Shown here: piece by piece, positions 47,401 to 53,200 of the stretch | Numbering within the stretch: the stretch's first letter is position 1 | How the letters are laid out: the number at the start of each line of letters is the position of its first letter | Assembly (NCBI GenBank): GCA_021292105.1 | Contig: CM037874.1 | Span: 34,460,185 to 34,524,184, forward strand | Source: Anadara kagoshimensis | Lineage: Eukaryota; Mollusca; Bivalvia; Arcoida; Arcidae | Direction: 5' to 3' | Length of the DNA: 64,000 nucleotides | Translations under genes and position numbers: made by a program | Notes under the pieces: model-generated | Seen by the model: the letters and a program-made list of their open reading frames with translations, nothing else | What the model was told of the DNA's origin: nothing | The model's database searches: none

Positions 47401-48333
47401 CCTTCCAGTCAAGAATATTTCACTTATATCGTAGATCTATACAAGAGGAGATATAGTCCGAAAATTTAATCTTTGTCAGAATTTTCAGATTAGAGGAGAT
47501 AAAGATAAATGCGCGTAAAGTTAAGTTGAGTTTAGTAATGATGTTTAGCGTCCCAGTGAAAAATATTTCACTTCTATTGAGATGTCGCCAGCTATAGCGA
47601 GGTTGCAGAAATTTTGCTTGTTCGTTGCGCAAATGGCATTATACAGCAAGGTTCTTTAGCGTGCCAAGCCCACCATGACACGGGACCGCGTTTATTTTAT
47701 GTTCCCATCCGAAAAAAACGTAACTTTGATTTCGTATTTCCGAGTGCTTGGCGAAAGAACAGTCACTACCCACTTTTAAGTTTTTGGTCAGACCCGACCA
47801 GGGATCGAATCGTTCTCACGTTCTCCTATTTACGGTGCGAGCACTCTACCAACTGAGCTACCGCAGTGGTGCTCGTAAAGACAAACTACTTACAATGACA
47901 GAAGCCTGGTATATCTTGTACCAAACTTGTAATTAAACTGTCCAGTGGCCAAAGTCCCGTAAGTGACCAAAGCACATATGATGGAAAATCCTAAATTGAA
48001 TATTCTGTCCTGTTTCAAGCATGAATCTGTCCAATAGGTTTGATTGGCATCTCGCACAGAAGTTCCCATAACAACATGTAAACCAGGATTTGACAAATTC
48101 CCATCATTCTCAGGATCATAATACATTTTGTTAATATTATCTTCGATTGTGGTGTTATTCACAATTACTACATCCGTAAGAGGTTTCTCCAGACACATAT
48201 CAAAATAAATACCATCGGATTTTAGTACGTAAACCAATGATCCCCATCCAAACATTATCCCTCCAAATATCAAAACTTCGAAAATTGCCCAAACTACAGC
48301 ACAATAACGTTTTGCATCGGTATCCAGCTTCAT
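32476..48333 (-). CDS. SLC43-family (LAT3/LAT4-like) amino-acid transporter, ten exons, 523 aa
   Basis: Exons in order: 47894-48333, 46515-46561, 43359-43435, 41901-41993, 41061-41274, 39187-39366, 37384-37485, 36464-36650, 33774-33894, 32476-32586. All introns are GT-AG and every junction keeps phase. The ATG at 48333 is preceded by an in-frame stop. Family marks: exon 1 FGWGSLVYVLKSDG and FNLGFSIICA, then FGTRYTRLL; exon 4 KSRSIIVSMLSGSLATS followed by YDNGVSLKLSYIFLACL (compare RSTVMALMIGSYASS..IYDAGV); exon 9 FPSTHFGILHGIMLGTGG; exon 10 VNIFLICLTSLSLIHP. SLC43 proteins are twelve-helix major-facilitator carriers that move large neutral amino acids across the plasma membrane. The exon 1 loop has three NxT/NQT sites (NNTT, NQTY), suiting an extracellular loop. 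Exon 5-6 encode a charged cytoplasmic loop. Length is within the family (about 490-570). Which SLC43 member is not resolved. Confidence 0.9.
32680..32870 (-). mobile_element. Third-family SINE copy in transporter intron 9
   Basis: 'ggtgttttaaccttcagtc', 'ccattctctcacactagaat' and 'gtgggattcgacgagag' match 27125-27405 in order. Minus orientation, same as the gene. It begins 95 bp from exon 10. Confidence 0.5.
32955..33270 (-). mobile_element. First-family SINE, minus copy, in transporter intron 9
   Basis: 'aacgtcccagtcaagaaaag', 'tgccgagtgcttggcc' and the tRNA-like end 'ccgggttcgaacccatgac', then 'cttagctaccgtagta'. More diverged than the neighbour at 33310-33672. Confidence 0.65.
33310..33672 (-). 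mobile_element. First-family SINE, best-preserved minus copy
   Basis: Runs from the (gttga)n tail at 33319 through 'ggtgtttaacgtctcagtc', 'aagcccaccgtgacag' and 'tcgtaatgccgagtgcttag' to a complete tRNA-like head: B box 'ggggttcgaacccacgacc', anticodon-loop region and A box 'accaactgagctaccgc'. About 360 bp. It lies 100 bp from transporter exon 9, in the sense of the gene. Confidence 0.8.
34439..34912. mobile_element. GTCGAAAGTTTAAC MITE interrupted by a LINE fragment
   Basis: Ends 'gtacaaacttgtcgaaag' and 'aaactgtcgacaggcctgta' are inverted. The interior is split at about 34562-34766. Each side of the split carries an imperfect direct repeat of about 25 bp, 'gaagactgtcgttgatatat' and 'gaagaactgtcgtcgatag', consistent with a target duplication. 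Confidence 0.65.
34562..34766 (-). pseudogene. LINE reverse-transcriptase C-terminal fragment (5'-truncated)
   Basis: The minus strand encodes ITKEALRWTPQGKKPHGKPK and ITWPRTVEGELKDLQLTWGE, the tail typical of RTE/Jockey-type LINE polymerases (ALRWTP-G-R-RGRPK-TWRRT). It has lost all upstream domains and ends without an obvious poly(A), so it is a dead-on-arrival copy inside transporter intron 8. Confidence 0.75.
34985..35062. mobile_element. Partial GTCGAAAGTTTAAC MITE
   Basis: 'gttgacagtttaacacttag' with 'ctaacgaataa'. The matching right end may be 35440-35512 ('ccagttgacaaccgagcttc' to 'gcaaggcctgtacag'), with the GTTACC repeat between them. Confidence 0.45.
35097..35395 (+). repeat. GTAACC motif array with a 176-bp tandem duplication
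   Basis: 'aaagagttacctttgtaacc' near 35101 recurs as 'aaagagctacctttgttacc' near 35277, each followed by 'gttacccggcaaaaaa'. In between, 'ttgtaacc' words occur at least six times, on both sides of an AT-rich core. Confidence 0.65.
35512..35689. mobile_element. Mariner-type MITE, complete, 178 bp
   Basis: CAGTCAAACCTGTCTATAAA at the left, and 'ggcaggttggactg' at the right; TA on both sides (35510-35511, 35690-35691). Best copy of the family also seen at 2460 and 40317. In transporter intron 8. Confidence 0.85.
35747..35943. mobile_element. GTCGAAAGTTTAAC MITE, complete, ~197 bp
   Basis: Left 'tacagacctgtcggaagttt' and right 'aacctttcgacaggtctgta' form inverted ends, followed by 'aacactgaacaaacgaaaag' and its counterpart 'cgttagctaagcgtt'. 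Reference copy for the family. Confidence 0.75.
35993..36327 (+). mobile_element. GTATCACCACA foldback repeat, copy 2
   Basis: Shares with 330-692 the run from 'acgagtagtgatac' to 'ctagtctaatgttagata'; the left arm of the big palindrome in copy 1 is missing. Includes 'gtatcacagtgtggtgatac'. It ends about 135 bp from transporter exon 8. Confidence 0.7.
37545..37880 (-). mobile_element. Penelope-like element 3' part, transporter intron 6
   Basis: Tail words 'gaacgtacctcctgtttagc' and the C-terminal coding end on the minus strand: residues GNFIQQSKLLTNKLLTRRYC then FYGRHHNIVNKFDISVSR, matching the end of the polymerase at 54305-55060. It starts 60 bp beyond exon 7. Frame kept for 70 codons only. 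Confidence 0.75.
37935..38200. mobile_element. GTCGAAAGTTTAAC MITE
   Basis: Left part 'caacacaaagctaacgaaaa' and right end 'gtgttaaacgttcgacaggt' then 'ctgtacac'. It lies between two Penelope-like tails and accounts for the frame at 37885-38160. Confidence 0.6.
38262..38640 (-). mobile_element. Penelope-like element 3' part, second copy in intron 6
   Basis: 'caaaaacaaacatacttatcc' starts at the family terminus, then 'gtgaacttccaccagggaag' and 'tagctagctacgccc' and the C-terminal codons. The two copies are in the same orientation, 380 bp apart. Confidence 0.75.
40110..40700 (+). repeat. Tandem duplication split by a MITE
   Basis: 'aggatatgacttttaagtc' (40131) and 'aggatatgacttttgagtc' (40562) each continue through 'gtatgaatatacag', 'gagaaaatggactta' or 'gagaaaaatggactta', and 'gtgtaagagtttcat' or 'gtgcaagagtttcat'. 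The mariner-type MITE at 40317-40495 sits at the end of the first unit. Confidence 0.65.
40317..40495. mobile_element. Mariner-type MITE in transporter intron 5
   Basis: CAGTCAAACCTGTCTATAAA at the left, 'ggcaggtttgactc' at the right; TA at 40315-40316 and 40496-40497. Close to 35512-35689 in length and order. Confidence 0.8.
41385..41765 (-). mobile_element. tRNA-derived SINE, second family, copy 1 (transporter intron 4)
   Basis: Minus-strand head reads 'gccgcggtggtctaatggat', then a B box 'gagttcgagtcctgctcgga' . The body holds 'atttttcagctattcgagac', 'attttattaatctctacgag' and 'gtatggtctgccttgtacta', shared with 45412-45757. The tRNA-like head differs from the first family, so a separate SINE. 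Confidence 0.75.
42175..42345 (-). mobile_element. First-family SINE fragment, transporter intron 3
   Basis: 'gttttacgtcccagtcaaaa', 'tatcaagtcgtcaccagttg' and 'cagtgcgcttagggcaatg' match the minus-oriented 3' body; head absent. It abuts the LINE fragment. Confidence 0.6.
42363..43340 (+). pseudogene. LINE 3' end with reverse-transcriptase C-terminus
   Basis: The plus strand reads, with small frameshifts, DFCRVILKLRKSTPKYMIYG then GELGRCPLYI, an open part at 42574-42981 with WLEHIYKMLCQSGLGFLW and LRTSNHKLPVENGRWLNINR, and the Cys-His end FCPYCTQIVGDEYHFF. This order (RKSTP..GELGR.PL, then SNH-LP-E-GR, then C-C-GDE-H) is the polymerase tail of a CR1/Jockey-like LINE common in invertebrates. 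After a stop at 42979 another frame continues to about 43138. The 3' end is 'aatgaataaattgaattgaa'. It is 5'-truncated and opposite to the host gene, in intron 3, 20 bp from exon 3. Confidence 0.8.
43441..43480. repeat. (AAAT)n microsatellite at an exon edge
   Basis: Eight or nine AAAT units start 6 bp outside transporter exon 3 and form, on the minus strand, the T-rich tract of its acceptor. Confidence 0.85.
44165..44215 (-). mobile_element. Penelope-like tail fragment
   Basis: 'gtgaacttccacaagggaag' then 'ttgggtgctccggaag'. Short but specific to the family tail; a second piece at 44690-44745 has 'cacagagacct' and 'caatattgtgatgacc'. Confidence 0.6.
44436..44640 (-). mobile_element. GTATCACCACA foldback repeat, copy 3 (inverted)
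   Basis: Contains 'gtatcaccacactgtggtga' and 'taaagtgcacgtgcactttc', the reverse of copies 1 and 2. Inside transporter intron 2. Confidence 0.7.
44819..45855. mobile_element. Inverted-repeat element, ~1.0 kb, with a SINE inside
   Basis: Left end region 'agcaacattaacctgtctac' plus 'ttgacctttaatt' and right end region 'aattaaaggtcaagcgggca' plus 'ggttaatgttgtttgc' are inverted copies of about 55 bp. These ends resemble the GTCAAGTTTGAC MITEs at 48384 and 58025. The second-family SINE at 45412-45757 lies within. Confidence 0.55.
45412..45757 (-). mobile_element. tRNA-derived SINE, second family, copy 2 (intron 2)
   Basis: Same body as 41385-41765 ('attttcagctattcgcgacg', 'tctgccttgtaccagtg') and a decayed tRNA-like head ending 'cattaagccaccgcgg'. 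The B box is damaged. Confidence 0.7.
45860..46510. other. Intron sequence, nothing recognised
   Basis: AT-rich part of transporter intron 2 between the 1-kb element and exon 2. Confidence 0.5.
46826..47060 (+). mobile_element. First-family SINE, plus copy, transporter intron 1
   Basis: Head 'gagtagctcagtttgcattg' and B-box-like 'ttatgaatcaaaccg'; body with 'aaaaatgacttcatctatag'. Strongly eroded. Confidence 0.5.
47515..47870 (-). mobile_element. First-family SINE, minus copy, next to transporter exon 1
   Basis: 'gttgagtttagtaatgatg', 'gcgtcccagtgaaaaat', 'gccaagcccaccatgacacg', 'ccgagtgcttggcgaaag' and the head end 'accaactgagctaccgcag'. The tRNA-like head ends 24 bp from the 5' splice site of exon 1 (47893/47894), so the head is the first thing transcribed after the donor. 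Confidence 0.75.
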
Positions 48334-48383
48334 GATTTTAACCGACTGTCGTTTGATTGTGTGAAAAAAATCAATTTAAGGTA

Positions 48384-48608
48384 TAGTTCGTCAAGTTTGA
48401 CCTGTCCGTTTGACCTTTAATTTTAATATTGAAATATATTTGATATAGTAGATATATACAGTTGATATATAAAGATAGATGATATTCATACTGGATATCG
48501 GGTATTTAAGGTAACGAAACATGCTTTCTTACCTAAATCAAACAGTCTATTAGCCCAATTTTATATTGGAATTAAAGGTCAAACGGCCAGGTCAAACTTG
48601 ATGGACTA
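48384..48608. mobile_element. GTCAAGTTTGAC MITE, 225 bp, just upstream of the transporter start
   Basis: Left end TAGTTCGTCAAGTTTGACC and right end 'ggtcaaacttgatggacta' are inverted; each continues with 'gtttgacctttaatt' or its complement 'aattaaaggtcaaac'. TA flanks both sides (48382-48383, 48609-48610). It ends 50 bp before the transporter ATG, so it must lie in the 5' leader or promoter. A degenerate relative follows at 48655-48900. Confidence 0.75.
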
Positions 48609-48654
48609 TAAGTTAAGTAACTTTATCTGTGTTACCTTAGCTCAGCGTATAGGC

Positions 48655-48900
48655 AAAAAAATTTGAACCATTTGTTTGACCTTTCATTAGGAATATCCAG
48701 TTATAATGGTCCACCTAATGTATATGGAAGGAAAGGATTCGCAGTTATATGTAATGCCTAACAATGTGCGTTTCCCATGATGTGGCCAAAAAAAGCACCT
48801 AGCTAGGTTACCCATACACAAATATACTGGTTCACAATAAATACTCAAATTAAAGGTCAATTGGAAAGGTCAACACTGTTTGCTTATAATAGGTCACACT
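48655..48900. mobile_element. Degenerate GTCAAGTTTGAC MITE
   Basis: 'accatttgtttgacctttca' at 48668 and 'caaattaaaggtcaattgga' then 'aaggtcaacactg' at 48847 form inverted ends; the middle is not conserved. Confidence 0.5.
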
Positions 48901-49039
48901 TTTTAATATTTTAATATGTCAAAAGGTCTTTGTCTTACTTTTATCTGAGCTTGCTACATCACACAGATTTCTAATAAGTCACCATTGTCAAGATGGTCTA
49001 GATGTATCGTCTAGAAATATAAACAGTTGTATTACATAT

Positions 49040-49500
49040 GATTTGTCATGTGATTTTGTTTAATTAAATGCGTAAGTTGTACAGTGACATGTTGATGTCA
49101 ATTTTTCTATTGTCAACTTCCCATCTCTATGCGGAAATATACCTGATTCTTCTGCTTATAGTGTATTAATTTAACTGTTAATAAATTATGGTAGAAATAA
49201 TTTTGATCATGAAAAATACAAACAACGAAGCAAAATGCTTACAAATACGTTGTTCACCTAGGTATATTTTATGTCTGGTCCTAAAATATCAATGCCCTCA
49301 AAATAAGACTGTTGATAAGCATGATGTTTCTGTATCAAAAATTAACCTGGATATATTTGACGTCCTATAGCTAACGTTCATTCTAAGTTTTGATTTCACG
49401 TGTGGCGGGCGTAAGTTACTTGCATAACACGAGATGTTTACCCTTCCCGAGCACCGGTACACACTTCCCTCGTAAAGAATACGTTATTTAACTTTTTATT
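49040..49500 (+). pseudogene. Penelope-like element relic upstream of the first C1q gene
   Basis: The plus strand carries pieces of the polymerase end ('attgtcaacttcccatctct', 'cggaaatatacctgattctt', 'gttgataagcatgatg') and tail ('cgtgtggcgggcgtaag', 'cacttccctcgtaaag'). Several frameshifts. Confidence 0.65.
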
Positions 49501-49977
49501 TCAAGTTTTTCAAAGTTTTTAAATTAGCGTCTTGTTTAAGATTTGGTCGATTTCATAACCCTCCGCCTGTCCTTTCGTCTTTCCGTCCAAAAATTCTTGC
49601 CTGCACTAATTCTCCAACACTACAAAGCACGAAACTTTGTGCAAAGTATGGCATTGGAAGGAGGTGCGCATATCGTGAACCCAAGTTGGTATGCTCATTT
49701 TCCTGGAAGTTATTGCCCTTTGAACATAAGTGCAAATCACAAAAATGAACCTGTTGACGGGGGATCCTAATTCACTGAATTTGTTTGGTTTGTTTGCAGT
49801 CCGTATGGTGCTTACCAACTTATCCCAAGCAGCACTAGATAGATATTTATACCTTGAAGATTCAAATTCTATGGATACAAGAAGACTATCAAACTCGAAA
49901 TGGTAAGTTATTTGGTTTCTTTTATAACCTAAGTTTTTACTTCATCAAACCTTGTTCAAAACAATCTTAACGAACGT

Positions 49978-50054
49978 ATTGTAGCAACTCCTAATGAAGT
50001 CCAACGCATACTGAAGTAATAAAGCCCGAACTTCATTAGAAGTTGTTACAATGC
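49978..50054. mobile_element. Short foldback MITE (GTAGCAACTCCTAATGAAG)
   Basis: 'gtagcaactcctaatgaag' and inverted 'cttcattagaagttgttac', about 77 bp; same family as 27404-27487. Ends about 95 bp before the conserved promoter box of the first C1q gene. Confidence 0.7.
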
Positions 50055-50145
50055 ATTTATTCACGTATCAATTTTTTCTTGAATTAACAAAATCTATCAT
50101 TACCATATAACATATTTTATGTTTTGAACGTCTGAACGTCTAACC

Positions 50146-50180
50146 CAGTTTGATAACGTTATCGCTCTAGTATATAATAC
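50146..50180 (+). promoter_or_regulatory. Conserved palindromic GATA box and TATA-like element, first C1q gene
   Basis: 'cagtttgataacgttatcg' contains TGATAACGTTATCG, two GATA sites facing each other. The same box occurs before the second C1q gene at nearly the same distance from the ATG (72 versus 69 bp). 'tatataat' follows at 50171. Similarity between the paralogues ends soon after, which argues for selection. Binding by a GATA factor is inference. Confidence 0.55.
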
Positions 50181-50222
50181 ACTTTCCATTAATGTTAACA
50201 TTTATTTTAGGTAAATGTCGAA

Positions 50223-53200
50223 ATGTTTATGTTCTTTGTTCTGCTATGCGCTCCTTTATTGGTTGTGTGTCACGATTATGAAATCCAACTTCTGAAACAA
50301 AGGGTTAAGCTGTTGGAGGAGAATTTCAAGGAAGCGGTACAGGTTATTGCAAAATGTCAGAATATCGGTCATCGGGATACAAATAATGGTAAGAAAACAT
50401 TAATGTCAAAAACACCTCCATGCCAGGCCACGGATTATTTATTTATTTATTTATTTATTTAACTATTTATATTCACCTGAGCTGAACGCTCACTTGCCCT
50501 ATTGCAATGGTTCCCCGTCCAACGTATTCCATCCGTTGACATTTTACATCTTAATCCCTCTAAAATACCGAATCGAATTTGGTGATTGACTTTATATGCT
50601 GCCTAGCATAAACGCTTTCCGATTAGTAATGCCCCCCTTGGTGCTGCATAATGATGGGAATAGCGAATAGTGAAAACATTTTAAAATCCCCTTTTCTGAA
50701 CATAGAAAAGACACAGCTTATGTAGCATATTAAGGACACCTTGTTTAAGATTTTCACAAATTTAAGCTGTTTTGCGACAAAATTGGGAAGATAACAAGGT
50801 AATAAAGAGTAAAGTTGCTAAAGGTAATTAGTCCCAGAGCTCATACAGGTTTATTTGACTTTTATTTTCCAAAAGGTTTGAAACTTGTTTCTGAAAGGCA
50901 ATTATCAGTATAATATGAAAAAGCATTTCTTACAAAATTCAGTCTGTACATTTTTTGTAAATCCCGGATTTTTTAAGAGCACCTGAGCGTATTTGTCAAA
51001 AACACTTTTTTGGGGGAAGGGAAGGGAATCGTGATTATTTAACGCCTAAATACGATAGATACCCATTAAATTTGGTATCATTCTAAAGGTTATTAATAAT
51101 TCTTTATTATATGATACAATATTTTTCGATATGATGTCACTAGGTACAGATATGATGTCATAAACTATTTTTTAAAATTAAAAATAGTGAAAAAGACTAT
51201 TTCGATCGGATACAAATTTCTCAGGTTTACATTTTGTGTGTGTTGTCATTAATTTTTCTTTTAAAATAATTATAAACCCTCTGCCATTGATATTCTGTAA
51301 CTTTGATGTGTAATTATTTGAGCATTATAATATTTTCTATCAGAGAAAATATGTACCCACTTCTACTGAAGAGTTCATTTTTGGGGGTAGGGGAACACTA
51401 TCATGATTTAACATCATAACTATATATACTATCCCATCATGTTTGGTATAAAATTGAAGGTATTTTAATAAACTGTAATATTATACATCAACATGAAACA
51501 AATTACCTTTCATTTTGTCATCGTGATGTCATAATTTTAATTATTTGGTAAAATGCATTAAAATGTGATGAGTTCTGGTTTGTGTGACAAACTTGATGGA
51601 TATGACGCTGTGTATTGCTGCTGCTAAGACCAACATCCATCCAACCTCCATGAAAACTTGGTGACCTCCAATAATCTTTGCATATGATGCATTTATACTC
51701 CAGATGCGGTGCAGAAGACTCGACTATTGCTATCACTAGATCTGACCATAAACGGCGAAGAGATTGACAGCAAGCTCTACGGCCTTCTTCTTTTAAAATA
51801 AAACTTTTCAAATTCTTTGCTAGAGAATAAAGTAATGCATCATATGCAAAGATTATTAGAGGTGATCAAGTTTGCATGGGGTTGAAGAAACCTGTCACTA
51901 ATTTTATGCAGTTGATGATGGTGTAGTACGTGAAGAGGTGTAAACATGAGAAAGTAGACACATGGATGGTGTTGCACTTGACGGATATTGTTAAAAGTAT
52001 ATTTAATGTAAGAATAGTCATCAGAGGTAATAATACAGATGTTTTTGTTACACTTGCACATCATGTTCAACGACTTATGGAAAAGCAACCTCATGTTTGG
52101 ATCGATGTTAGTCTTAGCAGTAACAATACACGATGTCATATCAACCAACATAAACATGTTTTTCACACAAACCAGACCTTTTTATTGATGTATTTACTGG
52201 CTCAGACTTTACTTCAGCATTTGCCAATAAAGAGATAGCTAGACCTCTTAAAATGTGTGACTTCAAGCATTCTATACTTTGGGTAACAGTAGAAACATTA
52301 CTTAGGACTTAATGAATCAATTGGAGAAATTTGTCTGTGTTCTGTATAGAAAACCCTATATGTCCAATGGTAACAGTGTGAGAAACCATTAGATAAAATA
52401 AAAGGTGCCAACCCCAGTAGCATGCCACCATGCAAGAGAGTTCGACAACACAAAATATTGCAGGCCAACTACGTCACATTTCTTTCGAAAATACTTTTCT
52501 TCCAAACTCGTATACAATTCAACCTGATGGAAATGGATGGATTATCTTCGAAGGTAAATACCTAATCATTTAGTTTGATGGACCACAGGTGCCACGAAAC
52601 ATCATATGTGTATAGAAAAAGCCGTGATCTACAGCCAGTGGAGGGTAAAAATGAGGAAGTTGCATATGAAAAGGATTTATTCGGACCTGATGAGTCAGAT
52701 GATAAAAATGATAATTAATGACTAAGACAAAAACATAACACTGAAACAATGATTTTCAATTTTATTATGTATAAATAATAAATAGTGAAAATACGTAGAA
52801 TTTAGGAAGTAATATGGTAACAAAAGTCTAATAGTTTATAACCAAAAACGTGATGTAGCAATAATTGTAATATTATGTATTTTAAACTTGGATTAACATA
52901 TAATACTCGTTCTTCTTTCTTTTTCTGCTCATTGTTAAATTTAGAGTCTGTAATATATTACAATCTTTAACTGTTTTTATTATCGTTTGTTTGTACATAT
53001 TACAGATATTATTTATAATCTGTCAGTTGAATGACATAAATAAAAACATATATCTTTTCATATTTTTATGTATTTTACCAAATAATTACGATTATGACGT
53101 CACTATGACGCAATGAAAGGTAATTTGTTTTATGTTGATGCATAATATTACAGTGTATTAAAATACCTTCAATTTGATAACAAACATGATGGGATAGTAT

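Noticed and set aside
49790..49901. Possible 5' untranslated exon of C1q gene 1, with ATG just before 'gtaagt' joining in frame to the exon at 50212
   Set aside because: The splice signals are good ('ttttag|gtaaatgtcg'), but the conserved GATA box and TATA-like element at 50150-50178 place the start inside that intron, as in gene 2. Kept only as an alternative start.
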